Positions 1-10,759 of a DNA stretch of 64,000 nucleotides are shown here, piece by piece (the stretch's first letter is position 1; every line of letters starts with the position of its first letter). The notes below the pieces were generated by a model. It was not told the DNA's origin and did not search any database. It saw nothing but the letters and a program-made list of their open reading frames with translations. The position numbers and the translations under genes were made by a program. The DNA is from Monomorium pharaonis (lineage: Eukaryota > Arthropoda > Insecta > Hymenoptera > Formicidae). The DNA is taken from positions 14,580,913 through 14,644,912 of the forward strand of contig NC_050472.1 of assembly GCF_013373865.1 (NCBI RefSeq), written 5' to 3'.

Positions 1-25
1 TATACAATATTAGACTCTTTATATT

Positions 26-905
26 AGGTATGTGCAAAAGTTTTAGCTTTCTTTAGCAATCTAATATAATTCTAATATAATTATTTAAACTTTAAGTAAA
101 TTCACACTTTTGTGTGTTTTGAAGAAATAATTTTGAAGTTTGTATAAGGTATTGTTTGTTTTAATTTATTAATAAATATAAAACATTACTGAATACGATA
201 ATCTATGAAAAGTTATATATTTAACACTACAAGCAGTATGGATTTTTCAACAAAAAAGAAGTGTTAAAAAGTACAATTTAATTTACTGTATTTTTAGTAA
301 ACTTGTTGTATGTTACAATGTTGCGTAAATATTGATTTCGATTGTTTAGAGTCAGTGATTTTGATATAAGTGACCCAATATGCTCTGAAATATTGTAAAA
401 ATTAGAGATTGATGATTATTGTAAGGATTGTTGATCGAAAATTTATCATGGACATAAGAAAAACTCGCAGTAGTTGAAAAACAATTACTGATTGTGAATA
501 ATTTGACTCACAAAATAGAATGGAAAAGACGATTTATTAGACAAAGAAGTTGGAATATTATTTTACTACATGACAACAGCATGGCAAAGCCGCATGTTGT
601 TTTTTATACTTGGCAAAATTATTTTTTACTTTGAGCTGGGAAATTCTCCCAGCTTATATAGTGTATTCACCCAACTTGGCGCCTTCGAATTACTACTTAT
701 TTTGATCGATGCAATATTCTTTAATACTTTCAAGTGGCTAACGAGGAGAAGACTCCGACTGTGAAATGAAATTTTTAATGAGACATAGTGCGTTTAAAAG
801 AGAGTATGGGGTATTGAAAAACTGTAAATTGATTAGCGTAAATGGGTCTTGGTTCCTGAGAAATTTGCATCGAAAGTTGGGCATTCGGCTGATTGTACGG
901 TAAGT
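26..905 (+). pseudogene. decayed mariner-family transposon with transposase remnant
   Basis: A mariner-like terminal sequence, TTAGGTATGTGCAAAAGTTT, begins near 26. Farther on, broken frames show the two catalytic blocks of mariner transposase: ILLHDN near 557-580 and YSPNLAPSNYYLF near 664-702. In the family the second block is YSPDLAPSDYHLF; here the last catalytic Asp is Asn. Frames change between the blocks and the coding stretch before them is unreadable, so this copy is dead. The 3' terminal repeat is not clear and should lie just before the inverted-repeat element that starts near 906. Confidence 0.7.
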
Positions 906-1024
906 GCTAAAACATAAGCCTCTCTAAGCGTAAAGTGGCTGATCGGACTGAGATGCGCGCGTATACTTTTTGTTCGCAGCTGACTCGAATCGAAACCAGC
1001 TCATAGCTTTTTTTTTTAAATAAT

Positions 1025-1678
1025 TGTAACGAACTTCCCGTCCGCAGGCATTACCGACGGTGCACGGCCCGGCCGAACACCCGCCGGGCACCGGCCCGTC
1101 CTAATCTTTTTTACAACGTTGAGACGAAAATCGCTATCTTCTAGTTAAATCCGGTAGCTGAGGATAGAGCGTCTCTGCCTCCGCCGAGAGTTCTCGGCTA
1201 TGGATCATCCTCTCACTTAATTACTCGGCTCGAAATTACAAGGTGGAGTGTTCTCCGTCTCCCGAGAATTCTCGGGATCGACGCCGTCATTCCAAGAATC
1301 TTTCGGATTCGACAGGAAGCGCGACGAAAACAGATCCGCCTCACGTACTGCGCACCGCCGAACTCAAGCACCAGCAATTACCGCCCGCCGCGCCGCGCAC
1401 TTACCGCGCCATGAAACGCGAGCATCTCGCCGCAGGGCATTGCCCGCCGGCCCGTCACTGTACACCGCGACCGTCACCAAACAACACACGAGATCGTCGA
1501 ACAGCTGATTCGAGCGAGAATCACGTTTCCTTTGTAAATATACTGTAAATACTGTACATACGTTTTTAATTTTCTCAAATATATTATAATTTCTCGTATC
1601 AACCGATCTATTGTTTTAGGGACCTTTTCCTACATCCTCGATCCCGAGCTAGTCCGAGTAGGAAATACGGTGGTTACA
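1025..1678 (+). mobile_element. solo LTR (654 bp) with 4-bp TSD TAAT
   Basis: The unit begins TGTAACGAACTTCC and ends ACGGTGGTTACA, i.e. TG...CA with the short inverted ends TGTAAC/GTTACA. It is flanked by TAAT at 1021-1024 and TAAT at 1679-1682. It is GC-rich against AT-rich flanks, and the AT-rich TGTAAATATACTGTAAATACTG near 1531-1552 would suit a U3/R boundary. No internal retroelement sequence adjoins it, so it is a solo LTR left by LTR-LTR recombination. A 4-bp TSD favours a Gypsy-type element, but the family is not identified. Open frames inside it are not genes. Confidence 0.85.
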
Positions 1679-2316
1679 TAATTTTTTAAATAATTTAATT
1701 TATTTTTACCGTGATAAATATTAAGAATTTAACAATATTTTAATAATATATAATTTTAACCCTTTGAGGTCACACTGGGTGATTACTACCCATCGCTTTA
1801 ACACGTTATATCTTTTTGATCTAAGAAAAAATGATACTAGTAACGCCATTTAGTGGTAATTCAAGGTTTTATCTATGCTCTTGTACTATTCTGTAACTGA
1901 AAGTCATATTATTTTGGCAGTCATTCGAAGACAAGGTAGGATGGTAGTCTGTGTGGCTACCATGTGTGACCTCCGTGTAAGTTTGTTGTGTTTTTTGTGG
2001 TTCGAATTTTTTTGTTTTTTGTAATCTAAAAAGTGTAAATATATGATAATATTAATTTTTATGCTAAAAATTTTTGTTTATTTTTATATTAATTTATTTT
2101 TTGAAAATATGCAGTATAATGGCTTATAATTAGGCCATATACTTTAGGGTTAAGAGATCGTCCAATCAATGACAAATGAACATTGTCAATTTGATAAACA
2201 AAAGCGATGTGCATTATGTATTTAAGTGAAAGAGGCAGTGAAAAAGATCGAAAGATAAAAACGCAGTGTTTGTTGTGTTCAAGGTTTATGTGTGACGATC
2301 ATAAGATATATATATA

Positions 2317-2360
2317 CTAGAACATTACAGACGCGCGCTGCGCGCGCGCTATTTGACTTT
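2317..2360 (-). mobile_element. Helitron-like 3' terminus
   Basis: On the minus strand a GC palindrome (GCGCGCGCAGCGCGCG, 2334-2350) is followed about 11 bases later by CTAG and then T (2320-2316). Helitrons end in a short GC hairpin then CTRR, inserted before T, so the layout fits. A related motif with the same order lies at 54385-54410. No RepHel coding sequence or 5' TC end was found, so only the terminus is claimed. Confidence 0.4.
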
Positions 2361-2611
2361 TCACTTTAAAAATAATAATAATTGCAATTTGATTTTCTCT
2401 ATCTTTCGTTTACATTAATCAAACGTCTTCTACAATTTTGAATAAAAAAATGTAAAGTTTAATTATACATACTTACATACATACTTACATACATACTTTC
2501 CTACATACATACATACCAACATGCATCCCTACTTGCATACTTACTGCTATTTAGCTATCTAGCTACATAGCTACCTAGCTATCCAGCTACATAGCTATTT
2601 AGCTACTTAGC

Positions 2612-5600
2612 TTTTTTTTTGCGAGGAAGTGGGAAATCTTCAGAGGGGCCATCCAGGAAACCGAACCGCCACGTGATTAAACCTAACCTCTACGCGATAA
2701 GGAAACCAGGAGGCCCAAGACACCCGGGTAGTGTGGGATTCTATGTGCGCACATCGCGGTAGATACACATAGCCTACCCACTAAAACCCACTCCCTAGAC
2801 TTAACCTTAACTCGGCGATACGGGGAGCGTCCCCAGTACAGCTTATCACTATTTCGTCGGTGGGCCCCCCCCAGCCCTCGGGAAACCTTTAATAGGCCCC
2901 ACATCGCAAAACGGGTTTTACTATATATACGCATAATGCACAATAGTTTACAAGACAATGCCTAGAAATCCTAATACTCTTGGACTTAACCTTAAACGAC
3001 AAAACATATATATATGCAGAGCAGTATTGGAGATTGCTTTTACACTATTTATTTGGCTCGGGAGCGGAGGTACGCCAGGCCCCAGGTATATATTATACCC
3101 CCCTGCGCATTACTAATCTTAATATTAATACTAGTATTAATGTTAATATAACACTGGTCTGATTTCGGTATGCCAATATATACCCAGATAAGGAGACTAA
3201 AGGCCCGTCCACCCAGCATGCCAGATAAGCACTAGATAAAATACTAGATACTCACTAGATACTCAATAACCGCATTTCTGCTGTTGGCTCAGGTGCGGAG
3301 GTGCGCCAGACCCCAAGTACAAACGTACCCTCTGCGCTATAAACAATACTTAAATTATACTTAAATAAAAGTAATATGTCTAGACCAACCCAGACCGAGA
3401 CGCAACCATGGCCAATGGCTTATGGAGGTTTTGATTTTTTTGTCCTTTTTTTTTTTTCTTTCTCCTCTTTTGTCAACATAACTTTTTCACAGAATTCTGT
3501 CAATGCTCTCCATTTCCCTGTATTCTCTAGGGATGTTATAACTATTTTATTTAATTTTAAGTTGTTTCCTATAATTGTTTTTAGTTTATCTCTCTCCTTT
3601 ACCCACGTCTCGCAGAACTCCAGCGTGTGCTGCGCATTGTCTGTGACGAAATCGCAGTGCGCACACACTGGAGTCTGCGATTTACCTATCCTAAAGAGAA
3701 ATTTATTAAACCGTTGTCCGAAACGATCTGAGTCAATCTAAACGTTAGGGTTAAGTCTCCCCTCTCCTACCAATCGAACAATACTGGAACAATTGCCTCT
3801 CGAACTCTCTTTCCCGGTGCGTTAGGGCCGCAATCAATCATTCTTTTTTCCCATGCTTCTAGCATATTCACTCTCTCCTGCTCCCTGATTAATTGCTTGG
3901 TTCTTTTAGTCAGATAAACTCCTCTAAAGGGTGCGCTTTTTATTCTGTTGTAAACAACTTTGTGTTTTTTCGCCAGCAGCTCTAGGGGTGTCAATTTTGC
4001 CAACAGCATACACGTAAGATATTGTTTTATATCCTCTTATTATTCTTAGGGCCAATCTCTTCTGCAGTTGTTTAGATTTAATCATCACCATCCTGTTCTT
4101 ATTTACTTTACTTCTCTATAATGGGACCATAGTTTAGCACCATAGTTTATGATCGAGTGAACGATCTCGGAGTATAATCTCCGAGACCGCTTACTCGGTC
4201 CTCTTAGGTTTGGAGAGATTTTACTTAAGGCCATGGCTAAACTTTCAGCCTTTGAAATAATCTCTAGGTGTTCTGTAAAGCTCCATCTATTATCCAGAGT
4301 TATTCCCAGATACTTCAGAAATCTTTTAATAGATATATTGTTCTCAATATTAAGATATAGTCCACGCACTTTCTTTTCACCGATACCAAAAGCCATTACA
4401 TCCGTTTTTTCAGTGGCCACCTTTAGATTCAATTTCTTTATTGCTCTTAGCATAATTCTGGTTGTTAGCTCCGCTTTCTTTATAACCTTATTCAATTCCG
4501 TTGCAGCCACTAATATTAGAGTATCATCCGCGAAGCCAATTACTTCTGTATCCAATGGGGTGATCTTGGATAATACGTCATAAGCCATATTCTATAAGAC
4601 AGGACCCAGTGCTGAGCCCTGAGGTACACCACAGGTGTTTCTTCTAAATATATATTCCTCTTTGTTGTTTATGTATGCCATGTATCTGTTGTCAAGATAA
4701 CTATTCAGTATCCTCCTAAGGTATCCCGGTATTCCCTTTCTCTCCGCAGCATCTCTAATCACTTTCCACGGAAGCGTGTTGAATGCATTTGCAATATCTA
4801 AACTGATTATTAGGACTATTTCGTTGTCTTCTGTGTATTCCTCTATTAAGTTTTTGGCTTTCATTATAGCGTCTATTGTAGACCTATTATTTCTAAACCT
4901 GAATTAATGTTCATACATTTCGCTTTTTTTCTCCATATATTTAAGCAGGCGTGCACTCAATATCCTCTCGAAGAGCTTGCTGGTCTCATCTAACAGACAA
5001 ATCGGTTTGTAGGAGGTCGGCAAGCCCTCCGATTTATTAGGCTTCTTCAACAACACCAGAAGAGCAAACTTCCACGCCGTTGGGAAACATCCTTTTTCTA
5101 AACATTTATTGAAACATGCTTTCTATAGATTGATCATGTATTCAGCTGATCCTTTAATGATAAGGCCTTTTATTCCGTTCGGCTCTGGAGCTTTTCTATT
5201 GCTAATCTTTTTTATTGCCTTTCTTATTTCTTCGTTCGTAATCTCATATTCTTGGCTCCATTCCACTGGAATGTTTGGGTTTTCCATCAGATTGTGAGTC
5301 GGAAATAAGTAATCTGTTGTCCTTTTAAGTAGATCTTTATCCATTTTTTGAGTTATCAGAAAATCAGATCTTAATTTATTAGTCACTATCTTAAAAAGCT
5401 TTCCCCACGGATCCAAACCTAACGTTTCCATCAGTTCGTTCCATGCATTTATTTTTGATTTTTTAATGGCTAGCCTGAGTTCTTTTCTTGCTTCTTTTAC
5501 TGCCTCATCCATTTTTTTCTGTTCCTCCGGTGTTGCTTTGCCTTTTGCTTTTGTGGTTTTTCGCCAGCACGAATTAGACGCTCTTCTAAGGTCCGCAATA

Positions 5601-5838
5601 TTATTATTTCACCAGTAGACTGAAGAATCGCTTTCAGTCGTAGCTTTATTTATTGCCAAATTTGAGATGCTTCTCAAAATGTTGTTTATTTTTTTTTTAC
5701 ATTTGGCTAGCGGATAGACTATTATCTAAGTTGGCCCATGTTTTAATGATTGCTGCCGATTCCAGTTTGTCGTTGTCAAGCGATGCCAGACTCCATCTTG
5801 GAAATGCAATGTTTATAATTCTATTACGCGTTTTAACT
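2612..5838 (-). mobile_element. R1-like non-LTR retrotransposon (LINE), decayed, minus strand
   Basis: Reading the minus strand from 5838 down: an ORF2 reverse transcriptase (pseudogene below), a 3' UTR with two related blocks (GCGGAGGTACGCCAGGCCCC near 3065 and GCGGAGGTGCGCCAGACCCC near 3295 on +), and a short A-run (T9 on +, 2612-2620) as tail. Both flanks are the same TAGCTA/TAGCTACATAGC simple array (2540-2611 and 5838-5890), so the LINE landed inside that array. The 5' part (endonuclease) is missing, as usual for 5'-truncated LINEs. Confidence 0.8.
3376..5610 (-). pseudogene. R1-like LINE ORF2: reverse transcriptase and C-terminal CCHC, broken
   Basis: RT motifs are readable in one minus frame from 5512 to 3767: SLDIANAFNTLPW (motif A, near 4760-4800), CGVPQGSALGPVL (4592-4634) and VIGFADDTLIL (near 4510-4540, the FADD catalytic pair). 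After a frame change near 3768 comes the R1-type C-terminal zinc motif C-A-H-C...H...C (3618-3668). In-frame stops interrupt at about 5122, 4905, 4590, 4102 and 3738. The spacing and IGFADDT form resemble the R1 clade; a related I/LOA clade is possible. Not functional. Confidence 0.85.
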
Positions 5839-6716
5839 TAGCTATCTAGCTATCGAGCTATACCTAGCTACCTAGATACATATTTATCTAGTTACGCTTG
5901 CTCGCTTGCTCGCTCCCTCCCTCCCTCCCTCCCTCCCTTTCTCCCTCTCTCCCTTCTTCTCTCTCTCTCACTTACTCACTCACTCGCTCGCTCGCTTGCT
6001 CCTTCCCTTTCTCCCTTCCTTCTTTACTCATTCATTTATTCACTCCCTCCCTTCCTCCCTCCCTCGCTCCTTCCTTCTGTCCCTCCCCCACTCACTCACT
6101 CACTCACTCAGTCAGTCACTTACTCACTTACTCACTCACTCAATCACTCACTCAGTCTGTCATTCAGTCACTCACTCTCACTCATTCACTCACTCTCACT
6201 CATTCACTCACTCTCACTCATTCACTCACTCTCACTCATTCACTCACTCACTCTATCACTTACTCACTCGCTCACTTGCTCGCTCACTCTGTCACTCACT
6301 CACTCACTCACTCACTCACTCACTCATTCACTCTGTCACTTACTCACTCACTCACTCTGTCACTCACTCACTCACTCACTCACTCACTCACTCACTCACT
6401 CGCTCACTCGCTCACTCGCTCACTCGCTCACTCGCTCGCTCGCTCGCTCATTCTGTCACTCACTCACTCAGTCACTCTGTCACTCACTCACTCACTCACT
6501 CACTCACTCACTCACTCACTCACTCACTCACTCAGTCACTCACTCTCACTCACTCATTCTGTCACTCACTCACTCACTCACTCACTCACTCACTCAGTCA
6601 CTCACTCTCACTCACTCATTCTGTCACTCACTCACTCAGTCACTCTGTCACTCTGTCATCTAGCTATCTAGTTAGCTAGCCACATAGCCACATAGCTACA
6701 TAGCTACATAGCTACA
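5838..6716. repeat. TAGCTA/TAGCTACA array split by a long CTCACTCA microsatellite
   Basis: From 5838 to 5890 units of TAGCTATC/TAGCTACC occur. Then CTCC and CTCACTCA units run from about 5891 to 6660 with CTCG, CTGT and CTCT variants, and TAGCTATC/ACATAGCTA resumes to 6716. Matching TAGCTA sequence sits at 2540-2611 on the far side of the LINE. Because the period is 4, frames stay open for 257 codons of Ser-Leu-Thr-His repeats; these are not genes. Confidence 0.9.
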
Positions 6717-7759
6717 TTATAAAAATCTCCTTTATATTTTTTTACTTCTAATTTTTTCTTTTATAATACTTTTTTCCTTCTCTTTTTTCTCACTCTTTTT
6801 CTGTATTTCTCTTTTTTTCTATGCTTATTCTTTTTTATCTTTAAATAAAAAACATTTATATATATTAATTTATATGTATGCTAGGTTTTTATAGCGTTTT
6901 TCAGAAATAAGATAGAATAATAATACAAAAATATGTATTCTAATTATAATAATTTCAAATATGATATTAATTAAACATGTTAATTTGTATATAAAAATAA
7001 TTAAATGAACACGCACGCACACACGTGTACACACGCACACACGTATACACACGCACGTACGCATGCACATATATGCACACGCATTTATGTATATATACAT
7101 TTCATATAATATATTATTATCATAATACATATATTTTACATACATACTTTTTATTATTTGTTTTTTCTTCTTTCTTCGTCTCTTTTATATTTTCTTTAAA
7201 TAAGTCAAACTGTCAAATAAACTATCGATAATTTGACAGTTGTAAACACGAGTGAAGCAAGTCACAGCGCCAACGACCAATCAGCATCGCGGAAAAGCGA
7301 TGACAAAATTAATAACATGCCTTTCTTATAGAGGGATATACATATATATGTATAGGTATTTTCATAAAAAAATCAAGTTTATTATATTTTTATCATTCAA
7401 AAAGTTTGAAATAAATATTTTTTAGTTGATTTTTTTATGAAAATAAATATTTTTCTGTTAAAATACTCCATGTTCAGTATGCAAAATAAATATCTTTTTT
7501 TATAAGAAGATTAAAGAATTATTTTTTTCTTTAAAGTACAAGACTTGAACAATAAAGGTCTAAATTTTTAGCTGAAAATATTGAAAATTAAAAAAGTTAT
7601 AATTTATTTTGTAAAAATTCTTTTTTTTTTTTAATGTTGCAAGATCAAGAATTTTTTTAGGTACTAACGATTTTAGATTTTTGCTTAAATATAGAATACA
7701 TTTTGCAACATTTAGGTTTATTCATGAATATTTTGTTACCATAATTTCATAAATGACTT
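6717..7759. other. AT-rich piggyBac interior with no gene
   Basis: AT-rich sequence, a CA/CG-alternating tract at 7008-7085, and a GC-richer patch at 7245-7320. Nothing coding is recognisable; this is the inner right part of the TTAA element. Confidence 0.6.
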
Positions 7760-8286
7760 TAAAAATGATGATGGGTGGTAACCACTCAGTGTGACCTCCG
7801 AAATAAATGTGACCTCGAAAGGTTAAAAAAGAGATAAAGGAGAATTTATGTATTTTTAAAACAAAAGTTAAAGAGTATGGAACGATAAATGAACGAATAA
7901 AAAATATATATTATATGCCATATAATTAAATTATACAAATATTTAATTATGTAATTATATATTTGTATATAAATTATGTAATTATATAATTAAGTTACAT
8001 GACATATGATATGTAATATTTATTTGTTTATTTAAGGTTCTATAATTTTTCCATTTTTCTTTAAAAATAAATTCTTTTTTATATTTTTTAAAAAATTATG
8101 TTATTAAAATATTATTAAATTATTAATGTTTATAACGCCAAAAATAAATTAAAATTATGAAAAAAAATCAAACAAAATAAAAATTGTGAGCTGGTTTTGA
8201 ATTCGAGTCAGCCATGGACAAAAAGTATACGCGCGCACCTCAGTCCCCTTAGTCACCACGTTTTGCTTGGCTATGTTTCAGGACTT

Positions 8287-8932
8287 ATTACAGTCCAACT
8301 TTAATGCAAAGGGCATAGCAGGATAACCATGTGTGTGTTGCTCCGCACGGATTTGGTATATATTTTTACAAGAAATTGGTTTATATTTTCACAAAAAGTA
8401 TATATTATGGGTTTCAATACCGCAATATTATTAAAAAATTATGGGTTTTTTTTTAAATACCAATCAAAATTTTTTAAAATATTTTTTTAACTATTTTAAT
8501 GGGAGGCACGTGAGGCACTATCACTATTTTCTTCTTGAAATATCTTCAAATATTTTAGAATAACATGATCAAGTTTCAAAACGATTGGAGGGGTAGTTCA
8601 TAGTTAAAAAAAATTAAGATCTTGAGCTCGCCACGTACGGTATGTGGTGCACTGTATAGTGCCTCGCTCTGTATGCAATAGCATTTTATGATTTATTGTG
8701 TGACTAGAAATACTTAAATAATTAGCCGAATTATTTTTTAAAAAGACTTAAAATTCAAAGTAGTAGGTTCAGTAGCGCCTCTCACAAACTGGGGTGCTTG
8801 TTTATTATGAATCCCTTTGTTTCTCATGAATTGAAGTGCTTATTATTGCCTGCAAGATTCTTTCAATTCTTATTGTTGTCTTTTTTGATTATAGGAGTAT
8901 TATTCTTCTGAAACATTTTACAGAGAATTTAA
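8287..8932. other. intronic repeat-derived sequence, no gene
   Basis: Holds CAAAGGGCATAGCAGG (8306-8321), a motif like the ends of the elements at 21482 and 28561, so it is probably a transposon remnant. No frame is recognisable. Confidence 0.4.
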
Positions 8933-9198
8933 TAGCGAATTCGGTTGCTTGCACTAATGCGCACTGAGTGCGCACTAAGACTTGTTTACATACTTTACAT
9001 CAGTATTCTTATATTTAAGAATACATGTTCAAAAACTATTTAACCAAAAAAATAATTCTATGGATGTTATATAGATCATTTTACTGGTTAAGAAGTATTT
9101 TAAGAAGAATTTAAGATTATTCTTAAATATAAAAATTGACTATAAACAAGCCTTAATATACACTCAGTGCGCACTAGTGCAAGCAACCGAATTCGCTA
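8933..9198. mobile_element. palindromic MITE, 266 bp, TAA flanks
   Basis: Ends are TAGCGAATTCGGTTGCTTGC and its complement, about 55 bp of near-perfect inverted repeat that includes TGCGCACT...AGTGCGCA. TAA lies immediately outside both ends (8930-8932, 9199-9201). A 3-bp TAA TSD fits PIF/Harbinger-type or CACTA-type elements; the superfamily is not certain. It sits about 500 bp upstream of raptor exon 1. Confidence 0.8.
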
Positions 9199-9697
9199 TA
9201 AGATTTAAAAATTTTGGACAAATATCTCACGTGAGAGTATTGCAGCAATATGTGAACAGCAGCCAATAGTTCTTTTCCCATTGACGCAGTCACATGCATG
9301 CTGTAACAGACCTGAAATCAATGCTTTACAATTTTTTAGTACTCTACCCTCTTTTAAACACACTATGTTTCATTGAAAATTTTATTTTGCAGTTGGAGAG
9401 TTCTTGTAAAATACAAAATTTAATTTACAATTTTACTGCCTCTAAACCAATATCTTCCATTTTTAAAGAAATTTTGCAAATTTAATTTGAAAGATGACAA
9501 AAAGTTATAGAAAAGGACGTTTTGATGATTAAATAATATTACATATAATATATTATGTACCTTATGTACAAAATAAAAATGTATATATATAAAATTGAAA
9601 TTTATGTATGTATATATATGTATATATACGTATATTAAATAAATAATATTGAAATTTATATATATATTTCAATTTTATATACAACTCTCAATTGCAG
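9199..9697. other. intronic sequence before raptor exon 1, no gene
   Basis: AT-rich with TATATG/TATA repeats at 9535-9680. No further raptor exon or element recognised. Confidence 0.5.
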
Positions 9698-9772
9698 ACT
9701 TGTCAAGCAGACCTTGTGCGTGATGGCGGTCATAAATACTTCTTGTCTGTATTGCAAGACACTTCTATTCCG
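9698..9772 (+). CDS. raptor: raptor exon 1 of window (HEAT repeat segment)
   Basis: This exon is 75 bases, exactly 25 codons, phase 0 at both ends. It reads TCQADLVRDGGHKYFLSVLQ and then DTSIP. The same stretch in vertebrate Raptor (CQADLVKD.GHKYFLSVL) is one of the family's most conserved helices in the solenoid. The acceptor is a pyrimidine-poor ...TTGCAG and the donor is CCG|GTAACT. No upstream raptor exon is visible in the 9.7 kb before it, so the preceding intron is at least that long. A 90-bp intron separates it from the next exon. Confidence 0.95.
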
Positions 9773-9862
9773 GTAACTTACATTTAAGCTTTTAGTAATT
9801 ATTTGGATTACAGCCGCTTAAGTTCTTCTTAGTAACTAGAATACATTTGGTAATGATTTCAG

Positions 9863-10120
9863 AGTGAACACAGAACATTAGCTGCATTTGTATTAGCCAG
9901 TATTGTGAATGATTATCGGCCAGGACAAGTGGCCGCAAATCAGGGCAGTCTTGTTTCAATATGTTTGGAGCAATTAGGAGACTCAAATTCTTTGTTACGA
10001 CAATGGCTTTGTTTGTGTCTGGCGCGGCTTTGGCATAATTTTGATAAAGCGAGATGGTGTGGTGTCAGGGACATTGCTCATGAAAAACTGTTTACCTTAT
10101 TAAAGGATCCCGTACCAGAG
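9863..10120 (+). CDS. raptor: raptor exon 2 of window (HEAT repeats)
   Basis: 258 bases, 86 codons, phase 0 on both sides. Recognisable family blocks in order: SEHRTLAAFVLASIVNDY, SLVSICLEQLGD, LLRQWLCLCLARLW, FDKARWCGVRDIAHEKL and LLKDPVPE. These correspond to the armadillo/HEAT helices that pack against mTOR. The WCGVRD and DP.PEVR signatures are near-invariant in Raptor. The acceptor is ATTTCAG and the donor is GAG|GTTAAA, a weak donor. Read-through into the intron stays open for about 50 bases and then hits a stop. A (CA)n(CG)n tract begins 70 bases into the following intron. Confidence 0.96.
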
Positions 10121-10187
10121 GTTAAAACGATTATTATATATACAATTATTCTTTATATAATTTATTTATTATACATGTAATAATTGC

Positions 10188-10189
<2 letters not shown>

Positions 10190-10260
<71 letters not shown>

Positions 10261-10267
10261 GCGCGCG
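10190..10267. repeat. (CA)n followed by (CG)n dinucleotide tract
   Basis: About 28 CA units run straight into about 11 CG units, in the intron only 70 bp after the donor of raptor exon 2. The CG end is an alternating purine-pyrimidine tract. Confidence 0.95.
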
Positions 10268-10759
10268 TATATAGAAGGAAACATCTATTATGAAATTTGT
10301 AGAATAATTATAATTACACACTTTGATAACTTTGAATAATTTTAAATTTTCACTTTTTATATAAAGAATAAAAAATTTTTTTAATAAAAATAAGTACTTT
10401 TTAGTTACTCTATCGTTAGTACACAATGAGCTTAATAACTTTTGTTTCAGAGTATTTTTTGAATAGTGAACTATTGTTGGGATATTAATAAAATTATGAA
10501 TCGGAATGCCAATCTAGTATTTTTTATCAAAGATAATGTAGAACTTTTCTCTACCGAATCATTTGTTTGGAAACATTCTATTAAACTTTTGTTTTATTTA
10601 CATATGTAATATTTACAAGGGTAATTATAGAGATAATATTCGTATTCCAGTTGTGATTGATTAACCAATAAGTTCGCAGATTACATCGCGAATAAAAATC
10701 GGATCCAATTTTCTTTAAAATTTTATACTCTAATTAAGATGTTTTCGTTATGTTAATGA

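Larger units (their letters stand above)
1760..7822. mobile_element. piggyBac-like element with TTAA TSDs, host of further insertions
   Basis: TTAA at 1756-1759 precedes CCCTTTGAGGTCACACTGGG. At the other end the reverse complement reads CCTTTCGAGGTCACA followed by TTAA (7823-7826). The ends share GAGGTCACA, a second TCACACTG block and the palindromic ACCACCCATC/ACTACCCATC, as expected of piggyBac terminal plus subterminal repeats starting CCYT. No transposase is readable. A possible alternative right end, CTTTAGGG|TTAA at 2146-2156, would make a short MITE from 1760 instead. The interior carries a LINE and simple arrays. Confidence 0.65.
906..8286. mobile_element. large inverted-repeat element (outermost shell of a TE nest)
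   Basis: The stretch 906-1012 is the reverse complement, with scattered changes, of about 8180-8286. Key shared core: GCGCGCGTATACTTTTTGT, then GCTGACTCGAAT and ACCAGCTCA. Inside these arms, 1683-1755 again mirrors AT-rich sequence around 8080-8170. The arms therefore form one element of unknown superfamily, later opened by a solo LTR (1025-1678) and a TTAA-flanked piggyBac-like element (1760-7822). No TSD could be fixed. Confidence 0.6.

Noticed and set aside
570..764. 64-codon frame as a small gene
   Set aside because: Out-of-frame reading of a mariner transposase remnant; catalytic blocks are in other frames.
1243..1548. Overlapping + frames of 86-101 codons with charged residues
   Set aside because: Lie entirely inside a TAAT-flanked solo LTR; GC-rich chance frames.
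5898..6679. 257-codon open frames of Ser-Leu-Thr-His repeats
   Set aside because: Pure by-product of a 4-bp CTCA microsatellite; open in overlapping frames at once.
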